A stretch of 64,000 nt of DNA, from positions 7,828,675-7,892,674 of the forward strand of contig NC_087078.1 of the NCBI RefSeq assembly GCF_026151205.1, written 5' to 3'. The position numbers and the translations under genes were made by a program. The notes under the pieces were generated by a model. That model was not told where the DNA came from and made no database searches. It saw only the letters and a program-made list of their open reading frames with translations. Source of the stretch: Bolinopsis microptera (taxonomy: Eukaryota; Ctenophora; Tentaculata; Lobata; Bolinopsidae). This document shows positions 1 through 11,708 of the stretch, one piece after another. How positions within the stretch are numbered: the first letter of the stretch is position 1; each line of letters starts with the position of its first letter.

Positions 1-2110
1 CCCTGGAGCAAAGATTAGAAAATAAAAGTCGGCAGCGTTTTCAAAAGCAAATGAACCCAAATCAAAAAACTTTGAAAAAAATCTGATATATGAAACGGTA
101 CTGAACAAAACGACGTAGCCTCGCAGAACTTTTGCATAAAATAGGACTAAAAGGTTGAGATCAGGGGTTATAAACGCTACATTTACTTCCTAGTAAGCAC
201 GTACACTTTTCTCAGTAAAACTGGGCGATCACTGATTCTTAGTAACGACCAAATGGATGAGTATTTTAGATCGTTTATTTTCACAGAAATCAAGTTTTAT
301 TTCAGTGGTATGATGTTGGATCCCATTAACATGATTAAGGTCCAGTTATATCGTTGAACGAGAATGTCATACCAAGGTATGAATACCAGACTATATACAT
401 CGGAGCGCGGTACGGCAAAATTTGTAAATTTTTTGTACAACATGCCACAAAGAAGTATGATTTAAATAAAATGAAAAAAGATTATGCGGTTCTCATTTCG
501 TTCTTATCTTATCGTAAAATTCTTTAAATATTTATAGAAAGTTATAAAACAGTGAGGTTACCAACCTCAGAGGTTGGTGACTGTGGGGTGAAACACAATA
601 TATCTAGAAACATGCCATAATACAACTAGTAAATCCAATCTAGAATCATTGAACATGATACAAAACACATATGTTTAAACAACTAATTGACAATGTTTCA
701 CTGTCAACAACATGACCACTGAACAACAAAAGAAGAAACTGTGTAAAACAATAAATCTTTGAATAATTCCCACACTCCGCACTCCGCACTCCGCACTCCG
801 CACTGGGGCAGTGGGGCAACTGCAGTCTGGAGACGGCCCATGATCTCATGACCTACCAGTTTAAACTTTAATGTCATTAGTCATTATCTTACAACAGAGA
901 AAGCACGTGATCTTTGATAAGTTTGATATATTACTGGAATATGGGCTCGCTCTATCAAAGATAGCAATTGAAATGATTGGCACATACAGAGAAGGGTATT
1001 GCAGTTAAACAACGCTACAAATGTATTACATTTATAAAAACTTATTCGGTATAACAGTTCTAGCGTGAGCTATCACGGTCTTTTGAGACAAATATCTTTA
1101 TTGCTTAATAGCAAGACAACGTGAAATCACGCCTATCGGATATGCAACTTCCCAGTGGACCCGTGGCAGTTCATATTACATCGCAATCGACACGGCAAAA
1201 TACGAAAATCACGACTTTCGAGTTTACAACTTATATAATATGGAGATTGGAGGTATGCATAAGAAAATTTAATTCGATTTACAGATCTTTAAATACAATA
1301 TTCAAAATGTTAAATCTTAGATCGTGTTATTTAGAAGTGTTTAATTAAAGAAGGCATAAACTAAAGTGTACATTACAAAATATACTAGGCAAATATTCTG
1401 AGGAATCCAGTCACAGTCAAAGCTGCAAAACTTACTTTACAACATATTATGTAAAATAATACGACAGCACACAAACTATAAAGGAGTGAGCAGCCCCCGA
1501 AGTATAACACTGTGACCCAGCACTATAATCACGAGACTCATTTATACACGGAGCTCCTCTACACACGTAACACGGTCCACTCTTTACGAGTTACAATTAG
1601 AGTATACAAATCACAATCATCCTCCTAGCTACTCTCTTAAGACGCGCGCACGCCAGGTGTGATGTGTTAGAGTACATTATGTTCATTTCAATACATTGCA
1701 GTCAAGAGAGTAGTGTCACACACACACGACTCCCACAACATTAACTTGGGTATTTTCCGGGTAATCAGACTACAGGTGACAGAAAGAAGACTACTGATTA
1801 AAGATAACACTATTAATTGGGTATTGTAAGAATCAATAGTTTAAGTATGACTCTTAATGATTTGATTTAGTAATCGAATTATGTTCATACAATCATTAAT
1901 TTTTGAAAATATGCCAAATACTGTTTGCTTTCGATGATGTTCTAGGAAATATAGCGGCTATATTAGCGACCAATCAATATTTAGCTGGATCAAAATTGAA
2001 ATGTCGATTTTATCAGAGTTGGTTTAACTCACTCGGCTGGTTGCTGAGGAGCATGTCCCCTACTTAGTACTTACATGATGGATTTAAATCATACATAATG
2101 TATACTACTT

Positions 2111-2145
2111 CTTCAAACGTCACATCGAATATGTGACGTTTGAAG
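2111..2145. repeat. Perfect 15-bp hairpin with TGACGT core
   Basis: Two perfect 15-base arms (CTTCAAACGTCACAT and its complement) flank a 5-base loop CGAAT. Each arm carries ACGTCA/TGACGT, the core of a CRE-type binding site. No gene is recognisable within 5 kb, so a role as a transcribed hairpin, a dyad binding site or an element remnant cannot be chosen from sequence alone. Confidence 0.6.
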
Positions 2146-4374
2146 CAAGACCGTTGTTTGATGTTCCTTTATTCTTTGAAATCTTATCGAATGGGGAGTA
2201 ATGGATCGCAATAATACCTCGAATCATAAATTCCGTTTCTAACCACAAATATCATTTAAATGAGTTAATCAAGTAGACTCATAAAAAGCGAGGGAGGGAC
2301 TTTCTCTTAAACGATAAATCCACAAAGCACATTTTAACAAATGGGTTAATGAAAAGGTAGATATAATTAAGGGTCGTGTTGGTTACAACATATGGCAATC
2401 GTGTGATTGGACCGAAAATATGAATATCGTATTCATCAAGTCAAAGACTGCCAAGGATTATACAAAAATCTTTCTTCATCCTGCAACCAGAACTAAAAGG
2501 AGGACCAAGAGAAACATGTTTGTGTAGTGAGGTGATTGAACTACTTAACTTATAGGTTCGCCAAGAGATCACGTGATATCAAGTTTGACCAGTAAAATTG
2601 TTGCACGCTTGAAAATTCAGCTACTCAAACTCAAAATACAGTGTGTAGTAGTCACACTATCGGGTTACCCTTGATAAGAGGTAATCACACTGTGCAAATA
2701 TTGATAAGAAGTGCACCATGCCATATGGGGAAATTCCTAGCATTCCATGTATATCAGCATACCAATGATAACAAAAGTCAACAGCCTCTATATGTGATTA
2801 TGATGGATACCAACGTACAAACTTCAGTGTGTACTGATTCACATGGCAACTTACAATAATTTAATGTGCCATCTGGACGATTTCAATAACCGTAGTTCAA
2901 ATAACTATATATCCAAAACAGTACAGTCAGGGTAGCCATGAGTTGTTAAAGATCAATTGTTCAACAAAGTTTAAACTTTAAGTTGATTAGCATTTAGCAA
3001 ATTAAGCAAAAAATAACATTTTATCTGCAAATTGCGATAAATTTAAACCACAGATAATAATCGATGTGAAAATGTCTATAGCAAACCCACCTAAAAAGCA
3101 GTATTAGCAATAAAATTTGATAAGAAAATCCCTAACGTCGCACACGAACAGTAGATTAGTAAAGGTATCTACTGATGTAATATGTTATTATACCATGTAG
3201 AGGCATGTGAAGTAAGGGATAATACAATAAGAACTTGTGTGTACAACTACACGGCTCTAGAACTACAGTATTTATTTAACTTTCCGTTGGATGTGAGGTA
3301 GCGATGTTCCCTCTAATGGCCATAATTCAATATAATGAATAAAATTCCATAAAAGTTAAAACACGTACACTCTGCTCGTCACGATACAAACGCGACCAAA
3401 TATCAAGTACAACTGAATAGAAGGTGTTTACTGTTTATCACAGAGTACTTATACAGTAGAGTATATAGAACAGTATAGAACGGTATCAAAAGACTAACGT
3501 GACAGAAGGTAATGTGTTGTGTATGGTTATGTAGTATAAAAGAAGTGAGTTAGCTCGTGACATATTGAATAGAGAACGTTTCTCTTTATTAATTACAGTG
3601 TGGAACTGAAACGAAGTACAAGTCAATGGACGCCGTTACGAGACATCTACTATCGATTAATCAAATGGCTCACAGGTATCCACATATATTATACACTATC
3701 CATGTATTCCATTCAACAGAACATAATAATCCTTGTATATTACCATAGCAACAAGTTAATAAGGTGACCGACTCAGTTTTTCAGTTTAATTAAATTAATG
3801 GTTAAAGAAAAGTCTATGTTACAACTAGGATGTAATCTCCTAAAATGAATATAAGTGAATATAATTTAACCGCAGTATTACAACAAACAGAGTGAAATTA
3901 GACTGTTACTAGATGAAACACTGGGATATTAACTGTCCCATATTAGGAAATTACAATGTCTGTCAACACACTAACAGTAACCAAGCAATGAACAATAATT
4001 GCATTTAGTCGCCGTGGACTTGCAATTAAGGTTCAGACATGAAGCAAAAACTCAGAGGAAATAACAGAAATAAAATGAGTCATCATCTTATTAATCATTT
4101 CCAGTTTCTACTATCCAAGTTTGGTATATTATAAGATCACTTTAAAAGGGAACGCTATTTAGATCTCCATAACGTGATAACGCAGCAAGATTTGTCTATT
4201 ACACGTGTACGTGAAAAATTGATCGTCTATAACACGCGAGCCAGACGCACAGTGCATGAGTACATTATCAAGCGAGCACACTGCATTATTGACTAGCTAA
4301 CAAGGCTAAAACCTGTTGTTGTAATATACAGAGCAACACGAATTAGCGAATACGTCGAGAATTATATTGTATTA

Positions 4375-4443
4375 GATTACAGCGTGGCTGCTATCTGCTG
4401 TAATCTGTACTGTGATTATTCCATCTAGCGAATAATCACAGTA
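4375..4443. repeat. Two adjacent hairpins
   Basis: GATTACAGC (4375-4383) pairs with 4397-4405. Just downstream, the 14-base arm TACTGTGATTATTC (4408-4421) pairs perfectly with 4430-4443 across an 8-base loop. The 3 bases between the hairpins make them a compact double stem-loop. Confidence 0.55.
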
Positions 4444-5809
4444 TCTGTCAGAATAGTGTACAGACCTCAGCGAATATGATATAATGGTATGTTAGAAGTA
4501 TCAAGCAAACTATGGTGGTTACTGGTTACTGGTTACTGGTCAATAAATATAGATTTACTACAGGGACCCAACCAAGACTACACAAAAACAACAGCTGGTC
4601 CGGGCTTATCATATTATGCCGATAAGATAATACGGCCTATGGTTTATCATCATGGTACACCCACACGCATTCAACAAAGCCTGTATTCAGACTGGCTTGA
4701 ATTTTAAAATCTGCGCCGCGCGTAATTTAGCTTGGGCGATAGATTTTATTCACACGCAAAGCGTTCGGCTTCGCGTGTTACGTCGAAACACGTCCAACCC
4801 TTACAGCTAGCTCTTGGTTTTGCAATTAGTACATCAATATTTTGTACGAATCCCACCGATAAGACATAAGAGAATAGTCAGAGAGTTACACTAAACAAAT
4901 AATTCACGTACCAAGATTCCATTTTCGAGCGGAGGCTCTGCAAATTTCTCTTCCCGCGTCTGAAATGTGGTTATAATTAACATAACCCGCCGGTACGTGT
5001 CGTGGAGTTACTGAAGAAACGTACAGTATTTCAATGACAGACACGAAGCCTTATCAATTATGCCAACTCAGGATATTATGAATACACGTAATCTTTCATG
5101 GCTACATTGGGGGTGTGCGGTGGGTGTAATTATACATGTTTATGGTATTTAACTCACCCCAAAATCTACCTCAGTGATTGACTCCACCATCGGCTGAAAC
5201 AAGTATAATATGTTAATCTAAAGCTACTTAAAATACATTGCCAAGGGTACTTTTTATTGCACCAGGTCTAAACATGGACCAAGATGGGCGACAAGAAGCT
5301 TCAATTGAGCTGAGTTAAGGCTGATTCCCATCCGGTTCTCGCGAGTATTTCTGATTGAACCGAATGGCACATGATCGAAATCTGAGTAAAGATTAAACAC
5401 TCAACATCCGATGAATCGTGGTAACCTTACACTCCTGCGCTAATCCAGATTTTATCATGCTGGTTCAGATAAAGAACATAAGATGTGATCAGAAATAAGA
5501 AACCCTGATAAACCAGGTTTCGAAATTATCCAAAAACGTGACTGAAATTCTGGACACTTGGCAAAGCTTCCTACTTTTTCAGTATCTAATAATGAGATAA
5601 TGCTTAAAAACAATCAGGTTTGGTTCCTCGTGAAGGTTTAAAAACTAACCATGTGTACACATATTATGTGATTACCACCTCGCCCAAGGAAACGTCACTT
5701 ATTGCAGTGTGTACTGCATTAAAAGTAACTATACATCGTACACTGGACTACTTCTTTGCTAACATATTACACAAATATATCTTAAGGCTGAGCGTGAGTT
5801 TGAGACGAA

Positions 5810-5977
5810 TTTAGCTTTCATTTTAGACTTCACGTCTCCCGAAATACACTTTATCAAGTGTAACCTTGATAAAGTCCAATGCGTGACGAAATTTGGTTTT
5901 ACAGTTTACTTAGTTCCTTGTTTCACTTTGTTCGCAGTTTTATTTCGGGAGACGTGAAGTCTAAAATGAAAGCTAAA
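5810..5977. mobile_element. 168-bp MITE with about 37-bp perfect terminal inverted repeats
   Basis: The ends are perfect inverted copies running from TTTAGCTTTCATTTTAGAC inward through the sequence CTCCCGAAATA. The interior is about 95 bp and non-coding, so the unit is a non-autonomous inverted-repeat element. The 13-bp word AACATATTACACA occurs at 5761-5773 and again at 5976-5988. It may be a long target duplication placed outside the visible repeats, or a chance or older duplication. Superfamily unknown. Confidence 0.75.
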
Positions 5978-7231
5978 CATATTACACACAAATCCATTAC
6001 TTTATGGCAGTGGAGTTTCAGATTGTGTGCAGGTAATAATTAATTAATTAAAGGTTTGCGGAGTAATTATTGGTATAACTATCATATATCAGTTACCCTA
6101 CACGACTGGCTGTACGTGACGTGGACACCGCACATAAACTAGCCTTAATCCTTATTTCTGAGTAAAGTCATTCTTTACACCCTTAACTTAATTTGAAGGA
6201 AACATATCTTAATGATATTTCCAATAATTTTATTCTATGGTAATACTTCAATGATAAATGCACCAGCGACGGTTCTTAATCGAGAATTTTCTTCCTATTG
6301 GCTACCACGTCAAGGGGTATTCCTGATGTAATAAAGTAATAAGATGATGTGATTATATTCAGTTATATTACACAGACTCAACAACATTTTAACATCGTTC
6401 ATATGAGTCATTTTTGAAAAAAGTGGCCCAACTTTTCAGTTGCAAAATCGATAAGTTCAAAAAGTGTGTATGCAGCAAAATTGTCACAATGTACTTATTC
6501 ATGTTAAATTGTTTGATGTGAATACAAGCTAGTATGTGACTTCTATTTTTATAAAGCTTTAACAATTTACATACTAACTATAATATGCTAAAGCAACTTC
6601 CCTTGATGAAACTAATTTTCTTTGTTTATAGAGTGTACACTCACACTCACATGTTTAAGTAACGAGCAAACAACCGTTCAAAAACAAAATAATTCTGGTG
6701 AGTGTTGTGTAGACCTATTATGCCGGTTAAATGTTTGGAGATCACCAGACTAATTTACATCATGCAAGGGAAGGATTTAATCAATACTTATATTGAGTTC
6801 CTAAAAACACCTGCTACAGTTAATAACGATGAGCCAATGGTCCCCCACAATCCACAATCCACATGGGGTATAGTTAGTAATTTATAAACCTAGGCATCGT
6901 CGAATATCAGCTGCAATATTCAAGTCATTATAATAAATCAGCAGCTGTAACGTTAACTGCGAGATGCATGTGATAAACGTCTGCCCTACGCTTTTCTAAG
7001 TTCCACGTGTTTATGATGTTAGGCACGTTTTGAGAATATTTCTCGTGTTGAGTGGGGTTAGTATTCTTTAGTTTGCTGATGACGAGGGCGCAATTGGTCG
7101 TTCCTCTGTGGGCACTCATTTTACTTTAGTCTTATAATATGTTCTAACATTTAAGGATCTTCGTAGATATACTATATTTTACTGATTCAGTTGACTTGAA
7201 TGAATTACTAAAATTTAGTTACATTTCATCA
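5978..7231. other. Intergenic stretch before the receptor gene
   Basis: No exon is recognisable. The last 14 bases before the AAG-ATG of the receptor gene form a plausible splice acceptor (TTACATTTCATCAG at 7219-7232). Confidence 0.45.
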
Positions 7232-7235
7232 GAAG

Positions 7236-8174
7236 ATGGCAATATTCAGTGAAGGTGGGACAAGCTATCCCGACATTCTTGTAATCTTGTATCTTGTGAC
7301 TTGCTTTATCATCTCCAGTATTGCTAACCCGGCCGTATTCATCTACAACTGCAGAAAACGAAATTCAGTGGCAGTTTTCCTTTTCCGGTTTCTAGCAGTC
7401 TTCGACTTCTTTACCTGCATATTCATACCAATAAAAGTGGTACTAGAGGCTGTCGGAGAGGAATGCTCTGTAGCCGAGAATAATTTACAAAAATCGGAGA
7501 GATGTATTGAGAGGGTACGATACGTATTAGATATTCCAGTAAGACTCTACAGCTTGGTGGCATGGATTATGGTCTTGACACCGAACTTCATAGCAGCTTT
7601 AATGGCTATTTGCAGGTTCATCCAAATTAGATTCCCCTTCTACCCGTTGAGGCTGAAACATATCGTCATATCTGTTGTGATTTTTGAAATATATACACTA
7701 GTTATGAATGGTTACATTGCATTCCACAGTGATTCTGTGTACCACGTTGATAAACAATTGGTTACGAATAGTTTAGGGTTAAAACGTAGCGCTAAGCGAT
7801 TTATTCCACTTATTTATGTTTTTCCGAGTGTCATTTGCCAGTTTCTATCGTTCTTAACATCACTCCTTACCATCCACCACCTCTGGAAGGTCAGGAGAGA
7901 GCCACTAGCCGAGCAATCAGCTATCTCAAGGAAAAGCAGTTTCAAAATCCTGGTAACGAACTTCGGAAGTATCGTCAACAATATCGCGATGGTTTCCTCG
8001 ATGGTCTTTGTATTCTCTGGTGGCCATGGTAATTACAGAACCCTAGTTGTTCAGTTTTTCACTGTAGTTCTTGCCCCAGTTTTGTTGTCTTGCTTTAATC
8101 CTATTGTGTTCATAGTATTCACTCCTAGTTTCAGATTGGCTCAAGGAACTAGAGTTAGACCTACTGCTGGATAA
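7236..8174 (+). CDS. Divergent seven-transmembrane receptor (class A GPCR-like), single exon
   Basis: The 312-residue frame has seven hydrophobic segments at about residues 12-35, 45-66, 105-130, 140-160, 190-213, 240-262 and 270-296. Class A landmarks remain: ANP in helix 1, LAVFDFF in helix 2 (compare LAxxD), and NPIVF at the end of helix 7 (compare NPxxY). The DRY motif after helix 3 is replaced by CRF, so G-protein coupling may be altered. The N-terminus is only about 10 residues with no glycosylation sequon, which suggests a small-ligand receptor. One exon fits the lineage-expanded orphan or chemosensory receptors seen in many invertebrates. The start follows a splice-acceptor-like CAG by 3 bases. 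Ligand and subfamily are unknown. Confidence 0.75.
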   Translation: MAIFSEGGTSYPDILVILYLVTCFIISSIANPAVFIYNCRKRNSVAVFLFRFLAVFDFFTCIFIPIKVVLEAVGEECSVAENNLQKSERCIERVRYVLDIPVRLYSLVAWIMVLTPNFIAALMAICRFIQIRFPFYPLRLKHIVISVVIFEIYTLVMNGYIAFHSDSVYHVDKQLVTNSLGLKRSAKRFIPLIYVFPSVICQFLSFLTSLLTIHHLWKVRREPLAEQSAISRKSSFKILVTNFGSIVNNIAMVSSMVFVFSGGHGNYRTLVVQFFTVVLAPVLLSCFNPIVFIVFTPSFRLAQGTRVRPTAG

Positions 8175-9760
8175 TAATCATCCGCAAAAACTCACAAGGC
8201 ACTTACAGTCTTTTAAAAAATCTGTCTAATGCCTTTCAGAATTTGAAAGCAAACCATGTGTAACTGTCTGGTTTATTGGATAAAAAGTGTCTGCTCATGA
8301 GCCACGCCTGAAGAGAAATAACGACGAAGGAAACGGAGTTTCAGTATTGAGATTATAAAAAGTTCACGGCAATCTAGGCGTTTATACCTTATTTGATGAT
8401 ACATTTTTTGCATTTTGTCAGTTTCTGATTTCTTTAGATTTTGACAACGAAGAAAACTTGACGACGACGTTGAACTTTAAATTTACTGAAAAAATGAGCA
8501 GCTCAAAACTTTGATGTATTATTTTGACGATACTGAGATTTATTATTATATTGCCATTAATTTGTTTTTCTATTAGAACTGGAATATCTGAATAGTATAC
8601 ACTATACATTCAATGCATCTGAATTCATCTGAGTACATCCTAATACGTAGAAATAGAGCACAGAAGGGAACCTTTACCTCAACCCCCAAGACTTTAAGAA
8701 TCTAATGTTCTCCCTTACACTGCACACGTAATAACATGGCAGATACAGATAACAAGATAACAGCTGAGAGAACAACACACGTTTTTTGCATAACTCATTC
8801 TTCTTATAACCTTAATTATTCACGTCAACCAATGAACCAGTAACCACACTCAAATGTATATTTTAAAATCGCTCCCGCAGCTAATTACACTACAAATATA
8901 CCCGAGCTGAACATTGCAATAGTGCATACTGCATATATTCATTAATCATTACATGTACTCTTCTCCGCATCGTATAAGACAGTATTAGACCTATTACCTG
9001 TAGCTGTATTTAAAGAGTGTAGTGGAGTATATACAGTAATAAGACGTACCGGACGAGGCTGCAACCCAGTTTTCCCATCACCAGCTTAATAAATCAGTGT
9101 AATTGGTAGTCGTTATGTACTATAATTAGCTAATTACAGGAAAATAGGGCGAACCACCCGGCGTAGCCCAGTAAGCAACTTGTACAACTGCACAACATTC
9201 ATGAGAACAAATTAGGCAGGTATTAGGTATATATTGGTAGGTCAGTAGTGGGTCGTGACACAGACAATACTATAGCTGTGTAGTGTGTACGTGGTTTATG
9301 GGTCATGTTTCTGGGATAAGGGGTGGTTGTACATTTTGTGTAACACTAAATTTAGAGGTTGATCTTATGGAATGGTACATCTCAATTCACGAATTCAAAT
9401 ACTTGATAACGGATATGGTAAATTTGGAAGTTAAGAAGTAAAAATGTTTCAGCTTTACGCTTCGGTAGGAAGCAATACACCAGACTGGACCATATTTTTC
9501 CGTAAAATAAGCTAAAGGAGATTGAAAGCAATTGTTTATATTGACTAGATTGAACAGTCTACACAGTACATATTATTATGATACCACACATCACACAGTG
9601 CGGTTATCTCTCAATCTTAGCCAGTGAAATACGAATAAACGCTCAGTCAGCGACACGATACACACAGATATTATCATAACCATGACAACATATTCGAGAT
9701 ATAATTACAGAACTGAGTTAAATTCTACAGATCAGAAAAAGGGTAAAATTCAACACTCAC
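8175..9760. other. No recognised gene; possible 3' exons of the PDZ gene (-)
   Basis: The stretch lies downstream of the last PDZ-gene exon I can support. Short minus-strand pieces bounded by splice-like signals occur near 8720-8770 and 9050-9085. They encode only about 12-15 residues each without recognisable similarity, so I do not annotate them. Confidence 0.35.
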
Positions 9761-11032
9761 CGAGTCTGTGTGGATAAAACCGTTTTCTGTCATCATAAGA
9801 CTTGCTAAGTCGTCAGTTGATACCTGAAGATGAGATCTGGATAAGAACTACCTACAATTATTACAAGTAAATAGTAAATAGTACATTTCAAGAGGTCCTG
9901 GTGTGAATATCACACTTGTTCTGGTGTGAATATCACACTTGTTTCAACTTTTATATCCCCTTTTAAGAATGTCTAAGTAATCTAAAACTGGGTATGATAC
10001 CATTCATTTACATGACTGTACATCAATACTATATATATAGTTATAAGTGTTTTCGCTAATAGCTGCAAATTTGTGCTGGTCGTCAGCTTTAAATCACAGA
10101 CATTAGGATTAAGACGCAGCTAACTTATGTAAGCTTGTAAAATTATACGAGATTAGCACTACTAAAAGCAGGTGAAGGCAGGCTCACAGCCGCATAGAGC
10201 TGATCTCTAAATTTAGAGCTTTTAGTGCATGATTCTATTATTGAGATTTTAGCGGCCAGAGTTTTGAGGTATAGCACAGTAATGCACAGTAATGTACATT
10301 GTACAGTTATATTAAGTAAAGCAGGTGATGTACAACTAATTTTAAGTGCTACTTACACTGAATTCAAGCTGAGCAGGTTCCACTAAAAGTTCCAACACGT
10401 TGGGAGAGCTCTTTAGTACTCTGATGGCCTCATCGTGAGACACGTCCATCAGCGTCTCTCTGTTCGCCTGAATGAGACGAGGTTAGGACTATTGAAGAAC
10501 ATGAGAACAACTCCCATCAACGAAATTTTCAAATAGTAAATTTGTTTTTATCGCATGATAACCAACCACTATACTAACCAGTATCTGATATAAAGTTAAA
10601 AGAAGAGAAAAAACTATCACCATGATAATTGATAAGTCAAAATTAAACTATTAAATATCAAGAATTAGAACTATTTCAAACCTCAAGTATTCTGTCACCA
10701 ACACAGAGGTCGATATCAGAGCGGGACACTTCGCTCACAAATATGCCACTGTCACCCTCCTTATGAGGCACATCTGATCCTCCACATACCGTCAAACCGA
10801 ACCCTGGAAACAAGATGGACGTTATTTGGATATAGAGTATGATACGACGTGTAGGAAAAGTCAGCACCGAGATGACAGTCAATGGGACATTTTTAAAGGA
10901 TTAGAAATTTAATTGACTCATTTCATAAGAAGTAAAAGAAAAATTATTTATTTTAGAATAATGTTTCTCACCAGAATCGCTTCTTGGTATTTTCACTCTT
11001 CTCACGTCACTACTTCGGTCATCAGTTGGCAT
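9761..11032 (-). CDS. PDZ-domain protein, 5' part (four exons)
   Basis: Exons on the minus strand are 11032-10972, 10803-10682, 10467-10357 and 9823-9761. All junctions are GT-AG, phases agree, and together they give 119 residues with no stop. After a 13-residue charged lead comes one PDZ fold at about residues 11-93: GFGLTVCGG is the carboxylate-binding loop, followed by SGIFVSEV, CVGDRILEANRETL, the helix HDEAIRVLK and the last strand VLELLVEP. PDZ folds bind C-terminal tails of membrane or signalling proteins. The ATG at 11032 follows an acceptor-like TTTTAAG by 12 bases, as in the other genes here. The last exon ends in an open splice donor, so the protein continues; those exons were not identified. 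I cannot name the family (a scaffold such as a LAP or MAGUK relative is possible). Confidence 0.72.
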
Positions 11033-11708
11033 AGTAATAATACCTTAAAAGTAAATATATATTACAATGAAAATTATCGACATTTTAAAGTCAATTGATA
11101 CAATCCAATGCAGCAAATAGAGGTTAAATTTGGCTCATTCCAATGGTTAGTATTTTATAATCAGCATTGTATTCTTTGATTATGTAGTTAAACTAACGTA
11201 CAATATGTAAAATATGTAATGAGACATGATATAATAAAACGGATCCATATAAAACATCAAGAACTTTCCATGACATCAAGTTAAAAATTATTGTGATTAA
11301 TACATTGAAATAAATAAATTAAATTAAATATTTTCGGGTAAATTCTTGCCGAAATTAAAGAAATAAGTATGAATAAAGCATGACATACTGAAAAATTGAC
11401 CAAAAAGGTTTAATCAATTTACAACAGAGGCAACATATAAGAGCAGCAAAATTTTGCGAATTGTGCATTCAACCAGCAATCAATTAGCATGAAATAAGTG
11501 GACTAATCAATAGGTAGATCCAATTATGATGGATATGTGAGGTGGGAACAAGAAATTGTAATTCCCAGGGATCTAAATGTGCAGCGTATTAACGAGTCCC
11601 AAAATCTCCCAACTGTGTAAAAAGTGAGAAAAAGGACAGTTACGGTATTGTGAATATGTTGCCTCTGATTTATAATTAATGTTTGTTGAATAAAGTGTGA
11701 TCTAAGTA
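11033..11708. other. Intergenic region between the RNPC3 3' end and the PDZ gene
   Basis: AT-rich, with no exon recognised. It should contain the RNPC3 3' UTR and the 5' flank of the PDZ gene, both on the minus strand. The two genes are tandem, about 0.68 kb apart. Confidence 0.4.

Larger units (their letters stand above)
1..5809. other. Gene-free stretch
   Basis: I see no coding exon with family resemblance on either strand. Open frames here are short, lack conserved motifs, and mostly lie in AT-rich filler. Small local features are a four-copy CACTCCG repeat near 773-802, a short triplicated GGTTACT near 4510-4535, and the hairpins listed separately. Regulatory sequence for the receptor gene at 7236 could lie here, but nothing in the sequence proves it. 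Confidence 0.5.
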
